A model generated the notes under the pieces. The model had not been told where the DNA came from and ran no database searches. It saw only the letters and a program-made list of their open reading frames with translations. DNA of 64,000 bases from Prescottella agglutinans (lineage in GTDB: Bacteria; Actinomycetota; Actinomycetes; Mycobacteriales; Mycobacteriaceae), in NCBI RefSeq assembly GCF_004011865.1, contig NZ_RKLP01000004.1, positions 1 to 64,000 on the forward strand, written 5' to 3'. Shown piece after piece: positions 17,083 to 26,153 of this stretch (within the stretch, counting starts at the first letter, position 1; the number at the start of each line of letters is the position of its first letter). Made by a program: the position numbers and the translations under genes.

Positions 17083-17172
17083 GTATTTCACGGCCGGTTC
17101 GTCCCGTCCGCTCGATTCGAACATGAGGGAATCCTCAGGTATCGTCGTTCCTGCCATCCCCCCGATGGTGTC

Positions 17173-17210
17173 GAGCCCCAGCCATGACCCCCCATCCACG
17201 GCTGGGGCTC
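17173..17210 (-). terminator. Terminator downstream of the beta-glucosidase gene
   Basis: GAGCCCCAGCC and GGCTGGGGCTC pair over 11 bp around a 16-base loop, 26 bp beyond the minus-strand stop at 17236. On the plus strand it is followed by CTTAATTT, so it may work in both directions. Confidence 0.6.
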
Positions 17211-17235
17211 CTTAATTTCCGCGGGTCCCGCGTCC

Positions 17236-18621
17236 TCAGTTCCGCTTTCGGGCGGCAAGCAATTCCTGGAACCAGAGGTACGAGTCCTTCGGCGTTCGCG
17301 CGAGGGTGTCGTAGTCCACATGGACGAGGCCGAAACGCTCCCGGTATCCGGCCGCCCACTCGAAGTTGTCGAGGATCGACCACACGAAGTAGCCCCGGAC
17401 GTCGACGCCGGCATCCATCGCCGCTCGAACCGCGGCAAGGTGGTCGGCGTGGTACGCGATGCGACTCTCGTCACGAACGCGCCCCGAGGTGTCCGGGTCC
17501 GGGTCGTGGAACGAGCACCCGCTCTCGGTGATGTAGACCGGCGGCAATGCCGCGCCGAACCGGTCACGGAAGATAGTGAGGATCTCGCGCAGCCCGTCGG
17601 GGACGATCGGCCAGCCGAAGTCCGTCATCGGATACCCCTCCAGCGGGACCGGCGCGAACGGCATCCCCGGCGGCAGGTCGACCTCGAGGACACCGGCCGT
17701 CCCCTCCCCCTCCCGGGGCGCGGCGATGATGGTGGGCTCGTAGTAGTTGATCCCGAACCAGTCCAGAGGCTGCGTGATCACCCGCAGGTCGTCGTCGACC
17801 GGGCCGGTCAGCAGCGCCGCGAGCTCGTCGGCCGGGTACTTGCCGAGCAGGACGGGGTCCGCGAACGTCCAGTTCACGATGTGGTCGTAGATGTCCGCGG
17901 CCTCCACGTCCGCGTCGGCCTCAGTGGCGGCGTGCACCGGCGCGTGATTCGACGCGATGCCGATGTTGCCGCAGCCGGCGGACCGGAGCGCCTGCACGGA
18001 CAGCCCGTGTCCGAGCAACTGGTGGTGCGCCGCCTGCAGCGCACCGAATCCGAGGGACAACCCGGGCGCGTGAACACCCAGGGCATGGCCGTAGAGCGTG
18101 TGGACGACGGGTTCGTTGAGCGGCATCCACATGCCGACCCTGTCGCCGAGCCGCTCCCCCACGATCGCGGCGTACTCCGCCAGGCGATACGACGTCTCCC
18201 TGTTCAGCCAGCCGCCCTCGTCCTGGAGCGTCTGCGGCAGGTCCCAGTGGAACAGGGTGACCGCCGGCGAGATGCCGGCGGAACACAGTTCGTCGATCAG
18301 CCGGTCGTAGAAGTCGAGGCCGGCGGCGTTGACGGCGCCCTTGCCGTCGGGCTGGATCCGGGGCCACGCCACCGAGAGCCGGTAGGAGTCGATGCCGAGG
18401 TCGCGCATCAGCGCGACGTCCTCGCGATAGCGGTGGTAGTGGTCGATCGCGACGTCGCCGGTCTCCCCACCGACGACCTTCCCGGGAACGGAACAGAATT
18501 CGTCCCAGATGGAACGGCCCCTGCCGTCCTCGGTCACCGCCCCCTCCACCTGGTACGCCGCTGCCGCGACACCGAAAAGGAAATCGTCAGGAAACTCTGG
18601 AATCGATCGCTGTACCGCCAT
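17236..18621 (-). CDS. GH1 family beta-glucosidase
   Basis: A 461-residue glycoside hydrolase family 1 enzyme that releases the non-reducing glucose (or related sugar) from beta-glucosides, in the cytoplasm (no signal peptide). The family start FPDDFLFGVAAAAYQVEGA is present. The acid/base NEP motif is at 169-171 (Glu170), and the nucleophile lies in ITESGCS (Glu366; most family members have TENG). The C-terminal YFVWSILDNFEWAAGY motif is also present. ATG 18621 is chosen because the family motif begins eight residues later. It is divergent from an MFS gene 40 bp away, suggesting shared control and a possible sugar/glucoside uptake and cleavage pair. Confidence 0.93.
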   Translation of the reverse strand: MAVQRSIPEFPDDFLFGVAAAAYQVEGAVTEDGRGRSIWDEFCSVPGKVVGGETGDVAIDHYHRYREDVALMRDLGIDSYRLSVAWPRIQPDGKGAVNAAGLDFYDRLIDELCSAGISPAVTLFHWDLPQTLQDEGGWLNRETSYRLAEYAAIVGERLGDRVGMWMPLNEPVVHTLYGHALGVHAPGLSLGFGALQAAHHQLLGHGLSVQALRSAGCGNIGIASNHAPVHAATEADADVEAADIYDHIVNWTFADPVLLGKYPADELAALLTGPVDDDLRVITQPLDWFGINYYEPTIIAAPREGEGTAGVLEVDLPPGMPFAPVPLEGYPMTDFGWPIVPDGLREILTIFRDRFGAALPPVYITESGCSFHDPDPDTSGRVRDESRIAYHADHLAAVRAAMDAGVDVRGYFVWSILDNFEWAAGYRERFGLVHVDYDTLARTPKDSYLWFQELLAARKRN

Positions 18622-18661
18622 GATGAGCAGTGAAGCAGAGAACGCCACGAAACGGAGCAGA

Positions 18662-19882
18662 ATGTTGGACACTCGTCCAGTGATTCGAAACACGAAAACC
18701 CTTAGCGGGGCACGAGTCTCGGCCGCGGTCGCCTTCGGGCTCCAGGGATTCATGCTCGCAGCTCTGCTCACTCAGCTTCCGCAGTTCAAGGACGACCTCG
18801 GTTTCAGCGACAGCCTGGTGGTCGGCGCCGTCGTCGGGGTGTCCGTCGTGGCCGGCGTGGGCAGCGTGCTCGCGGAGCAACTCGCGAAGGCCACCTCGAG
18901 CCGAACGACCCTGCGCACCGGCCTTTTCGTCATCGCCGTAGCCGCGCTCGTGATCGCCCTCGCGTCGTCGACGGGCGCCTTCCTCGCCGCCTTCGCCTTC
19001 TACGGAATCGGGCTCGGCATGGTCGATGCGGCCGCCAACATGCAGGCGGTGTCGATCCAGCACGCGTACGGGCGGGTGATCCTGTCGTCGTTCCACGCGG
19101 CCTGGAGTGTCGGCGCGATCATCGGCGCGTTGTTCGTGTCCGCGTGTTCGGGTCTGAACCTGTCCGTCGAGACATGCGTGCTGATCGCGGCGGTGGTCGT
19201 CGCGGTGGGCTGCACGGCGATCGGGCCGCGCCTGCTGCGCACCGGCCACCAGCAGGCGGCCGAGACCTCGGCCACCCCGCTCGCGGTCCCGCTGTGGCCG
19301 TTCCTGGCGCTCGGTGCCGCGATGGTGCTGTTCTATGCGATCGATTTCGGGATCGGCAACTGGTCGGCGATGTATCTCAAGGAGGTGTTGCTGTCCGACG
19401 CGAGCACCGCCGCCCTCGCGATGGCCGCCTACCAGATCACCGCTCTGATCTCCCGTCTCACCGGGGACTACTGGGTGCGCCGGTTCGGCGAGATCACCGT
19501 GGTCCGCGCGGGCGCGGCGATCAGCGTCGTCGGACTGCTGGTGGTCGTGCTGGCGCAGACACCGGCCGTCGCCATCGCCGGGTTCTTCGTGGTGGGCCTC
19601 GGCGCGCCGGTCGTCGCGCCGATGTGTTTCAGCGCGGCCGGGCGACTGGCGCCGCCGGACCAGACCGACGCCGTCATCGCGCGGATCAACCTCTTCAACT
19701 ACGCCGGAACCGTGATCGGCGGTGCGGTGATCGGCGGCATCGCGTGGGCCACCGATCTGCGGATCGGGTTCATCGCACCCCTGGTGTTCGCGGTGGGATT
19801 GTTCCTGCTCGCGCCCGCTTTCGCGCCGCGTCGCGTGTCGTCCGACAGCACCCCGACCGCGTCGGCGCCCACCGCCTCCTGA
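18662..19882 (+). CDS. MFS transporter
   Basis: A 406-residue membrane protein with about 12 hydrophobic segments in two halves. There is an MFS-like loop after the second helix (QLAKATSSRTTLRTG) and a central cytoplasmic linker around residue 210. ATG 18662 is preceded by GGAGCAGA, whereas the upstream ATG 18620 overlaps the beta-glucosidase start and has no ribosome site. The fold resembles sugar/proton symporter-like MFS proteins (FucP/YfcJ-type), but the substrate cannot be told. The divergent GH1 gene suggests an oligosaccharide or glycoside, as inference. Confidence 0.85.
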   Translation: MLDTRPVIRNTKTLSGARVSAAVAFGLQGFMLAALLTQLPQFKDDLGFSDSLVVGAVVGVSVVAGVGSVLAEQLAKATSSRTTLRTGLFVIAVAALVIALASSTGAFLAAFAFYGIGLGMVDAAANMQAVSIQHAYGRVILSSFHAAWSVGAIIGALFVSACSGLNLSVETCVLIAAVVVAVGCTAIGPRLLRTGHQQAAETSATPLAVPLWPFLALGAAMVLFYAIDFGIGNWSAMYLKEVLLSDASTAALAMAAYQITALISRLTGDYWVRRFGEITVVRAGAAISVVGLLVVVLAQTPAVAIAGFFVVGLGAPVVAPMCFSAAGRLAPPDQTDAVIARINLFNYAGTVIGGAVIGGIAWATDLRIGFIAPLVFAVGLFLLAPAFAPRRVSSDSTPTASAPTAS

Positions 19883-19945
19883 TCGCGTCCGTCCCGGACA
19901 GTGGTGTACTTACCGGGACGGACACGACCTACGCGAGGTGAAGCT

Positions 19946-20476
19946 GTGACCATTTCCGTGGACCGCGCCGGACTGTGGGACGCCGAGGCGCTCGCCGACG
20001 TCGCGGCGGTGACCTTCCCGCTCGCGTGCCCGCCGCACGCGACCAAGGAGGACATCGCGGCCTTCATCGACGAGGTGCTCTCCGCGGAACGGTTCAGCGA
20101 GTACCTCACGGATCCGACGCGGACGGTCCTCAAGGCCACCCTGGGCGGCGAGATCGTCGGCTACGTGATGCTGGTCGACGGCGCGCCCGAGGACGACGAG
20201 GTCCGGTCCGCGGTCTCGCTGCACCCGACCACGGAGATCAGCAAGCTCTACGTGCTGCCGGATCGACACGGCTCGGGGGTGTCGGCGGCACTGATGGCCG
20301 CCGCCGTCGATCACGCCCGCAATGCGAACTGCGCGGGCGTGTGGCTCGGCGTGAACCAGTTGAACGAACGTGCGCAGCGGTTCTACGTCAAGAACGGCTT
20401 CGAGAAGGTCGGCACGAAGACCTTCCGGGTGGGCGGCCAGACCCACCACGACTTCGTGATGCAGCGCAGCGTCTGA
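19946..20476 (+). CDS. GNAT family N-acetyltransferase (Rv2669-like)
   Basis: A 176-residue GNAT enzyme. The acetyl-CoA-binding region is visible as ISKLYVLPDRHGSGVSAALMAAAVDHAR (motif A, about residues 92-119). The C-terminal NERAQRFYVKNGFEKVGTKTF strand-helix is typical of the superfamily. The substrate is unknown. GTG 19946 has GAGGTGAAGCT in front of it. The gene order GNAT, ZapE, RibD-like, secreted hydrolase, AftC, MsrB is that of Rv2669-Rv2674, so this is the conserved chromosomal ortholog rather than an accessory gene. Confidence 0.87.
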   Translation: MTISVDRAGLWDAEALADVAAVTFPLACPPHATKEDIAAFIDEVLSAERFSEYLTDPTRTVLKATLGGEIVGYVMLVDGAPEDDEVRSAVSLHPTTEISKLYVLPDRHGSGVSAALMAAAVDHARNANCAGVWLGVNQLNERAQRFYVKNGFEKVGTKTFRVGGQTHHDFVMQRSV

Positions 20477-20503
20477 CCTGCCGCGCTGCATCACGGACGT
20501 GTG

Positions 20504-21517
20504 TCAGGCAGCGACCTCGAAGCGCGACAGTGCGAGCAGGCGGGACGTGGCGCGCAGGTACTTCTTGCGGTAGCCGCCGGCCACCATCTCGGGGGTGAAG
20601 ATCTCGTCGAGCTTCGCGCCCGACACGGTCACCGGGATGCTGGCGTCGTACAGGCGGTCGGCCAGGACCACCAGGCGCAGGGCGACGGACTGGTCCGCGG
20701 CCGGGTGGACGCCCTTGATGAACACGGCGGGCACGCCCTCGACGAGCTTGCCGTAGCGGGAGGGGTGCAGCGTGCTCAGGTGCGCGCACAGCTCGTCGAA
20801 GTCGTCGAGCGTGGCGCCCTCGATCGCGTCGGCGCGCTCGAGCAGGTCGGCGTCGTCGGTCGGCTCGGGGGCGGGCGGCAGGTCGCGGTGACGGTAGTCG
20901 GGGCCGTCGACGCGGATGGTCTCGAAGATCGAGCCGAGCTTCTTGATCTCGCGCAGGAAGTCCTGCGCGGCGAAGCGGCCCTCGCCGAGCTGGCCGGGCA
21001 GGGTGTTCGACGTCGCGACGATCGACACCCCACGCGCCGACAGCTCGGTCAGCAGGCGGGACACCAGCATGGTGTCGCCCGGATCGTCGAGCTCGAACTC
21101 GTCGATGCACAGCACGCTGTGCGACGACAGCTCCTCGACCGCGCGGTTGAAGCCGAGCGCGCCGACGACGTGCGTCAGCTCGACGAACGTGCCGAACGCC
21201 TTGGGCGACGGGGAGCTGTGGAAGATCGAGGCGAGCAGGTGGGTCTTGCCGACACCGAATCCGCCGTCGAGGTACAGGCCGGCGCCCGTGGAGGGCGCCT
21301 TCTTGCCGAACAGGCCGCGGCGGCCACCGCCACGGATCTTGGCGACCTTCTGGGAGAACTCCTCGGCCTTGCGCACAGCGGCGGCCTGGCTGGGTTCCTT
21401 GGGGTCGGGAATGTAGGACGCGAAGCTGACCTCGTCGAACATCGCCGGGGGCACCATTTGAGCAATCAATTGATCGGCCGGCACCACCGGGTTGCGATCG
21501 ACAAGACGTGCATGCAT
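20504..21517 (-). CDS. zapE: ZapE/AFG1-like ATPase
   Basis: A 337-residue AAA-type ATPase of the AFG1/ZapE family (Rv2670c position). Walker A GGFGVGKTH is at residues 85-93, Walker B VLCIDEFE around 134-141, and the arginine-containing SNTLPGQLGEGRFAAQDFL segment follows. In E. coli ZapE associates with FtsZ during division under stress; the actinobacterial role is not established. It ends 27 bp from the convergent GNAT gene and starts 22 bp from the divergent RibD-like gene, so promoters must overlap. Normal length, no defect. Confidence 0.9.
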   Translation of the reverse strand: MHARLVDRNPVVPADQLIAQMVPPAMFDEVSFASYIPDPKEPSQAAAVRKAEEFSQKVAKIRGGGRRGLFGKKAPSTGAGLYLDGGFGVGKTHLLASIFHSSPSPKAFGTFVELTHVVGALGFNRAVEELSSHSVLCIDEFELDDPGDTMLVSRLLTELSARGVSIVATSNTLPGQLGEGRFAAQDFLREIKKLGSIFETIRVDGPDYRHRDLPPAPEPTDDADLLERADAIEGATLDDFDELCAHLSTLHPSRYGKLVEGVPAVFIKGVHPAADQSVALRLVVLADRLYDASIPVTVSGAKLDEIFTPEMVAGGYRKKYLRATSRLLALSRFEVAA

Positions 21518-21539
21518 GCACTGAGCGTATCGACGTGCT

Positions 21540-22337
21540 GTGATCGAACACGTGCACCGTCTGGATTTTGCGACCTACCTCACACGCGACGCGGGCAGTG
21601 CCGGTCGGCCGCCGGAGTTGAGCGACGACGACCTGCGTTCACTGTACGGCTATCCGGCCGCGCTGGACCGCCCGTGGGTCCGTGTCAACTTCGTCTCGAG
21701 CATCGACGGTGCGGTGGCCGTCGACGGCGCCTCCGCCGGCCTCGGCACACCCGCGGACAAGCGGGTGTTCACGGTGCTGCGCGAACTCGCCGACGTGATC
21801 CTCGTGGGAGCCGGCACGGCGCGCACCGAGAACTACGGCGGCGCCCGCACCGACCCGACCCTGGCCCGTCGCCGACTCGGATCCGGGCTCTCCGAGGTCC
21901 CGCCGATCGCCGTCGTCACCGCGAGTGGTCGTGTCGACCCGACGTCGCGGCTGCTGACCGACACCGCCGTCCCGCCGCTGGTGCTCACCTCCACCCGCGC
22001 CGACGCCGATAACCTCGCCCGCCTGCGTGACGCGGGCGCCCGCGTCGAGATCGTCTCCGACGGCGACGTCACGGGAACCGCCGTCGTGGCGGCTCTGCGG
22101 CGCCGGGGGCTGCACCGGGTCCTGTGCGAGGGCGGGCCGGGCCTGTTCGGCACCCTGACCGCGGACGGCGCCGTCGACGAACTGTGCCTGACGACGTCCC
22201 CGCAGCTGGTGGCCGGCCGGAGCGGGCGGATCGCGGTCTCCCCCAACGCGAATCCGACGCCGATGACCCGCGCGCACGTGCTCGGCGACGACGACGGGAC
22301 CCTCCTCACTCGCTGGGTGCGCACCCCCGATGAGTGA
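21540..22337 (+). CDS. RibD C-terminal-domain reductase (Rv2671-like)
   Basis: A 265-residue stand-alone reductase domain of the RibD/DHFR-like fold. Visible are RPWVRVNFVSSIDGAVAVDG (substrate strand and loop), VILVGAGTARTENYGG and LCEGGPGLFGTL. In riboflavin synthesis this fold reduces the ribosylamino-pyrimidine with NADPH. The M. tuberculosis counterpart Rv2671 is known for dihydrofolate-reductase-like activity, so the cell role may be in folate or flavin metabolism. There is no deaminase domain. GTG 21540 is the start; the next gene overlaps its end by 8 bp. Confidence 0.87.
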   Translation: MIEHVHRLDFATYLTRDAGSAGRPPELSDDDLRSLYGYPAALDRPWVRVNFVSSIDGAVAVDGASAGLGTPADKRVFTVLRELADVILVGAGTARTENYGGARTDPTLARRRLGSGLSEVPPIAVVTASGRVDPTSRLLTDTAVPPLVLTSTRADADNLARLRDAGARVEIVSDGDVTGTAVVAALRRRGLHRVLCEGGPGLFGTLTADGAVDELCLTTSPQLVAGRSGRIAVSPNANPTPMTRAHVLGDDDGTLLTRWVRTPDE

Positions 22338-23925
22338 CCGACCTGGCAGGCTGTCCGGCATGCAGTCGCGTGTGAGCAGGATCGGTGTCGCAGCGATCGC
22401 CGGGGCCGTTCTCGCCGCCGGCACGGCGTGCGGCGCCGGACCGTCCGACCGACCCGACATCGCGGTGGTCGAGCACGGTGGCGGTTCCGCGCCGACGTCC
22501 GACGCGGCGGACCGGATCCCGCCGCTGCAGACGCCGGTCCGGGACCTCGACTGGGTGGACTGCAAGGACACCACGCTCAGGGCGCTCGGGCTCGGATCGG
22601 GCCCGGAGGGGCTCTCGTTCGAGTGCGCCAGCCTGCTGGCGCCGATCGACAGCGTCAGCGGCGCGGCCGGCCCGATCGAGATCGGCGCCGCCCGGGCCAA
22701 GCTGCCGCAGACCCCCGCGGAAGCTGCTCCCCTGGTCCTGACGTCGGGATCCGACGTCGCGTCGACGAACACGCTGGCCGCGTTGGCGACCGGTCCGAGT
22801 TCGGGGCTGCTCGAACGACAGCCGATCGTCGCGGTGGACCGGCGCGGCATCGGCGCGTCGACGCCGATCGACTGTGGCCGGACGGCCGACCGCAGCGGCC
22901 TCGCCGATCTCGGACAGTTCACGCCCGGTGACGCGTCCGGCGTCGACGAGGTGGCCGCGCTGAGCCGCGACGTGACCGTGGCGTGCACCGACGCACTGCA
23001 GCCTCAGGAGTTGGCGTTCGACACCGCGCACGCCGCCGACGACCTCGAACAGCTGCGAAAGCTGTGGCAGGTGAACAGCCTCGGGCTGCTGGGCACCGGC
23101 AACGGCGCCGCGGTCGCGCTGGCGTACGCCGCGAAGTACCCGAGCGGCGTGGGCCGGCTGGTGCTGGACTCGCCCGCCGCGACCACCGCCGACGCGTCGA
23201 CCGCCGCCGAGCAGCGCCTCCAGGGCCAGGAGGCGGCCCTCGCCGACTTCAGCCGCCGCTGCGCCGCGTTGGAGTGTTCGCTGGGTCCGGATCCGTCCGC
23301 GGCGATCGTGGCGTTGCGGGACCGCGCGGCCGCGGGTCAGCTCGGGACGGTGTCGTCGAGCGCGCTACTGGGCGCCGTCTCGGCGTTCCTCGGATCGCCG
23401 CGCGGCGACCAGGTGGACCGCGTGCGGGAACTGTCCGACGTGCTGGCCGCGGCCGGACGCGGCGACCTCGCACCTCTGCAGGGCCTGATCGGCGCGACGC
23501 GGGCAGCGGTCGGCACCGACGGCCAGTTCGTGGCGCGCTGCAGCGACGGCCAGCAGTGGCCGGGACCGGGGCGCGCCAAGGAACTGCAGCGGACCTGGGC
23601 CGACCGGTACCCGGTGTTCGGCGCCGACGCCGCCGTCGGGCTCATGCGGTGCTCGGCGTGGCCGACGATGTCGCCGCCGCCGCTCCCCAGCACCGTCCCG
23701 GTGCCGGTCCTCGTGTTCAACGGTGCCGCCGATCCCGTGGTCGGCAATGCCGGCGTCGCCACGGTCACCGGCACCCTCACGAGCGCGGACACCACGTGGT
23801 CGAACGTGGCATGGGCGGGTTACGGGCATCCGGTCACGACGCATTCGGACTGTGCGCGCCAATCCCTCGGCCGCTACCTGGATTCGGCGTCGTTGCCGGC
23901 GAACGGGAGCGTCTGCCCGGCGTGA
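22330..23925 (+). CDS. Exported alpha/beta-hydrolase-fold protein lacking the catalytic serine (Rv2672-like)
   Basis: A 531-residue protein with an N-terminal export signal (IGVAAIAGAVLAAGTACGAG; a weak lipobox ends at the Cys). It has a TAP/SlpD-type alpha/beta-hydrolase fold: PIVAVDRRGIGAS oxyanion region, the nucleophile-elbow region LGLLGTGNGAAVALAYAAKY (about 250-269), Asp in FNGAADPV (about 462) and His in GYGHPV (about 500). The usual G-x-S-x-G reads G-T-G-N-G, so the serine is missing and ordinary peptidase activity is doubtful. ATG 22330 overlaps the upstream gene. ATG 22360 would give a more compact signal peptide. Confidence 0.8.
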   Translation: MSDRPGRLSGMQSRVSRIGVAAIAGAVLAAGTACGAGPSDRPDIAVVEHGGGSAPTSDAADRIPPLQTPVRDLDWVDCKDTTLRALGLGSGPEGLSFECASLLAPIDSVSGAAGPIEIGAARAKLPQTPAEAAPLVLTSGSDVASTNTLAALATGPSSGLLERQPIVAVDRRGIGASTPIDCGRTADRSGLADLGQFTPGDASGVDEVAALSRDVTVACTDALQPQELAFDTAHAADDLEQLRKLWQVNSLGLLGTGNGAAVALAYAAKYPSGVGRLVLDSPAATTADASTAAEQRLQGQEAALADFSRRCAALECSLGPDPSAAIVALRDRAAAGQLGTVSSSALLGAVSAFLGSPRGDQVDRVRELSDVLAAAGRGDLAPLQGLIGATRAAVGTDGQFVARCSDGQQWPGPGRAKELQRTWADRYPVFGADAAVGLMRCSAWPTMSPPPLPSTVPVPVLVFNGAADPVVGNAGVATVTGTLTSADTTWSNVAWAGYGHPVTTHSDCARQSLGRYLDSASLPANGSVCPA

Positions 23926-23961
23926 CGCTCGGGGTGGCCGCCCCGTCCGGACACCCCCGCG

Positions 23962-25227
23962 GTGTACCGTGCCGTAGTGTTCCTTCGACGATTCGAGCCG
24001 CGTACCGGCCGCACCACCGCCGAGGTCATCAACTTCGCGCTCTGGCCCCTCGCCGTGATGACGGTGATCCACCGAGTAGTCATCAAGGCGGTCAACGGAT
24101 CCGTCACCGACGACTTCTCGCCCGTGTACCAGGCCGCGCTGGCGTTCCTCAATCGTCGTGAGGTCTACACCGCCAACTTCAATTCGGTGGATCCGCACTA
24201 CCTGTATCCGCCGAGCGGAACGTTGCTCATGGCGCCGATCGCCATCATCGATCCCGAGAAGTCCCGCTGGCTGTTCATCCTCGTCAACGCGATCGCCGTC
24301 ATCATCGCGCTGTACCTGCTGCTGAAGATGTTCAACCTGGCGCTGAACTCGATCGCCGCACCCATCCTGCTGTTCGCCGCGTTCTCCACCGAGACCGTGT
24401 CCAACACGCTGATCTTCTCCAACATCAACGGCCTCGTCCTGCTCGGCGAGATCGCGTTCCTGCTGCTGCTGTTGCGCCGCAAGGACCTGTGGTCGGGTGC
24501 CGCGATCGGCCTGACCTTCGCGGTGAAACCCATTCTCGCGCCGCTGCTGTTGCTGCCGCTGGTGCGCGGCCAGTGGAAGGTGTTCGTCACCGCGATCGGC
24601 ATTCCGCTGATCCTGATGGCCGTGGCGTGGCCGCTGTCGGCAGACCCGATGGATTTCGTCCACCACACGCTGCCGTACCTGATGGAGTCGCGCGACTACT
24701 TCAACAGCTCGATCGTCGGCAACGGCACCTATTACGGCCTGCCCGTCGCGCTGATCTGGGCGCTGCGGATCGCATTCGCCGCCATGGTCGCGGTGTCGCT
24801 GTGGCTGCTGTACCGGTACTACCGCAACGACGAACTGTTCTTCGTCGCGACCGCGTCCGGTGTGCTGCTGGCGGGTTCCTTCCTGATCGGCTCCCTCGGC
24901 CAGCTGTACTACTCGATGCTGCTCTTCCCGCTCGTCATGACGGTCGTGCTGCGCAACTCGGTGATGCGCAACTGGCCGGCCTGGCTTGCCGTCTACGGGT
25001 TCCTCAGTGCCGACGACTGGATCTCGCACCGGTTCGTGGAGGCCGGACGCACCGCCGAGTACCTCAAGCCCACGATGGGCTGGAGCCTGCTGCTCATCGT
25101 CGTGTTCGCGGTGCTGGTCAACCGGTACCTCACCGCGAAGCGGGAGGGCCGCCTGGACCAGGGCATCGACCCGGACTTCCTCGTCGCCGACCGGGCCGCA
25201 CCGGCCCCGACGCCGGCGAAGGTGTGA
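23962..25227 (+). CDS. aftC: AftC-like alpha-(1->3)-arabinofuranosyltransferase (GT87)
   Basis: A 421-residue polytopic membrane protein with about ten hydrophobic segments. Near the N-terminus comes a periplasmic-loop acidic motif, NGSVTDDFSPVYQAALAFLNRREVY (Asp50/Asp51), typical of GT-C enzymes of family GT87 that use decaprenyl-phosphoryl-arabinose. It corresponds to Rv2673 (AftC), which adds the 3,5-branch in arabinogalactan and lipoarabinomannan. GTG 23962 is the first start; GTG 23977 is an alternative. Its presence supports a mycolata cell wall. Confidence 0.86.
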   Translation: MYRAVVFLRRFEPRTGRTTAEVINFALWPLAVMTVIHRVVIKAVNGSVTDDFSPVYQAALAFLNRREVYTANFNSVDPHYLYPPSGTLLMAPIAIIDPEKSRWLFILVNAIAVIIALYLLLKMFNLALNSIAAPILLFAAFSTETVSNTLIFSNINGLVLLGEIAFLLLLLRRKDLWSGAAIGLTFAVKPILAPLLLLPLVRGQWKVFVTAIGIPLILMAVAWPLSADPMDFVHHTLPYLMESRDYFNSSIVGNGTYYGLPVALIWALRIAFAAMVAVSLWLLYRYYRNDELFFVATASGVLLAGSFLIGSLGQLYYSMLLFPLVMTVVLRNSVMRNWPAWLAVYGFLSADDWISHRFVEAGRTAEYLKPTMGWSLLLIVVFAVLVNRYLTAKREGRLDQGIDPDFLVADRAAPAPTPAKV

Positions 25228-25261
25228 CACGGATGCGGCCGCGTCGTACTAGCGTGGTGGC

Positions 25262-25699
25262 ATGAGTTCCACACAGGATTCCGGTCTCCCCGAACCGAAG
25301 TTCCGCCTGGGCGACGGCGAGTGGCGCGCGCACCTGACGCCCGAGGAGTACCACGTGCTCCGTCAGGCCGGGACCGAGCCACCTCACGTCGGTGAGTACA
25401 CGAACACCACGACCGAGGGCGTGTACTCGTGCCGGGCCTGCGGCGCCGAACTGTTCCGCAGCACCGAGAAGTTCGAATCGCACTGCGGGTGGCCGTCGTT
25501 CTTCGATCCGGCCGACTCCGACGCGGTGATCCTGCGCGCCGACGACTCGCTGGGCATGCGCCGCGTCGAGGTCCTGTGCAGCAACTGCCACAGCCACCTC
25601 GGCCACGTCTTCGAGGGCGAGGGCTACCCCACGCCGACGGACAAGCGCTACTGCATCAACAGCATCTCGCTCACGCTCCAGCCGGCCGACGGCTCCTAG
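25262..25699 (+). CDS. msrB: Peptide methionine-(R)-S-oxide reductase
   Basis: A 145-residue MsrB that repairs oxidised methionine in proteins. The two zinc CxxC pairs (Cys57/60 and Cys106/109) and the catalytic cysteine in RYCINS (Cys131) are all present, along with HCGWPSF and NCHSHLGHVF. ATG 25262 starts MSSTQDSG. It is the last gene of the conserved Rv2669-Rv2674 block and is followed by a strong terminator at 25710. Confidence 0.95.
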   Translation: MSSTQDSGLPEPKFRLGDGEWRAHLTPEEYHVLRQAGTEPPHVGEYTNTTTEGVYSCRACGAELFRSTEKFESHCGWPSFFDPADSDAVILRADDSLGMRRVEVLCSNCHSHLGHVFEGEGYPTPTDKRYCINSISLTLQPADGS

Positions 25700-25709
25700 A
25701 ACGGAGGAT

Positions 25710-25740
25710 TGCCCCGGCGACGCCGCCAGTCGCCGGGGCA
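25710..25740 (+). terminator. Terminator after msrB
   Basis: TGCCCCGGCGA and TCGCCGGGGCA form an 11-bp perfect stem around a 9-base loop, 11 bp past the stop and followed by GTTTCTCGTTT. Confidence 0.8.
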
Positions 25741-25751
25741 GTTTCTCGTTT

Positions 25752-25790
25752 CACTACCTTGCTCACCAAGATACTGCTACCTTGCTGTGC
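25752..25790 (+). promoter_or_regulatory. Candidate PadR operator/promoter
   Basis: Just before the padR ATG, TACCTTGCT occurs twice (25754-25762 and 25778-25786), and the first copy belongs to the inverted repeat CTTG-CTCAC-CAAG. Repeats this close to the start suggest autoregulation by the PadR protein. The site is inferred from symmetry only. Confidence 0.45.
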
Positions 25791-26153
25791 ATGAGTCCAT
25801 CGGTCGAACGCCGCAGCCTGATCCTCCGGGGCGTGCTCGATATCTGCCTGCTCGCCCTGCTCCGGGAACAACCCGTCTACGGCTACGAACTCACCGAGAG
25901 ACTGGCCGAGCGGGACCTACTGGTCGCGGGAGGTTCGTCCTACCCACTGCTCGCCCGCCTCGAGAAGGCCGGATTGGTCGAATCCGAGAGTCGCCGATCC
26001 GAATCGGGCCCGCCGAGGAAGTACTACTCGTTGTCCGCCGCCGGCCGCGAAGCCCTCGCGGAGGGCACCGCCGAATGGTTCACGGTGGCCAAGAGCGTCG
26101 CCGCACTACTTGATCCGATCTCGGAAACCACATCAGGGGAGGAATCAGCATGA
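25791..26153 (+). CDS. PadR family transcriptional regulator
   Basis: A 120-residue winged-helix protein. The PadR signature is clear: LRGVLDICLLALLREQPVYGYELTERL (residues 12-38), SYPLLARLEKAGLVESE (50-66) and GPPRKYYSLSAAGREAL (73-89). PadR repressors usually sense small ligands and control membrane or efflux genes. ATG 25791 is used; an upstream TTG adds three residues. Its ATGA overlaps the next membrane-protein gene, a pairing common for PadR regulators with their target or partner. Confidence 0.9.
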   Translation: MSPSVERRSLILRGVLDICLLALLREQPVYGYELTERLAERDLLVAGGSSYPLLARLEKAGLVESESRRSESGPPRKYYSLSAAGREALAEGTAEWFTVAKSVAALLDPISETTSGEESA

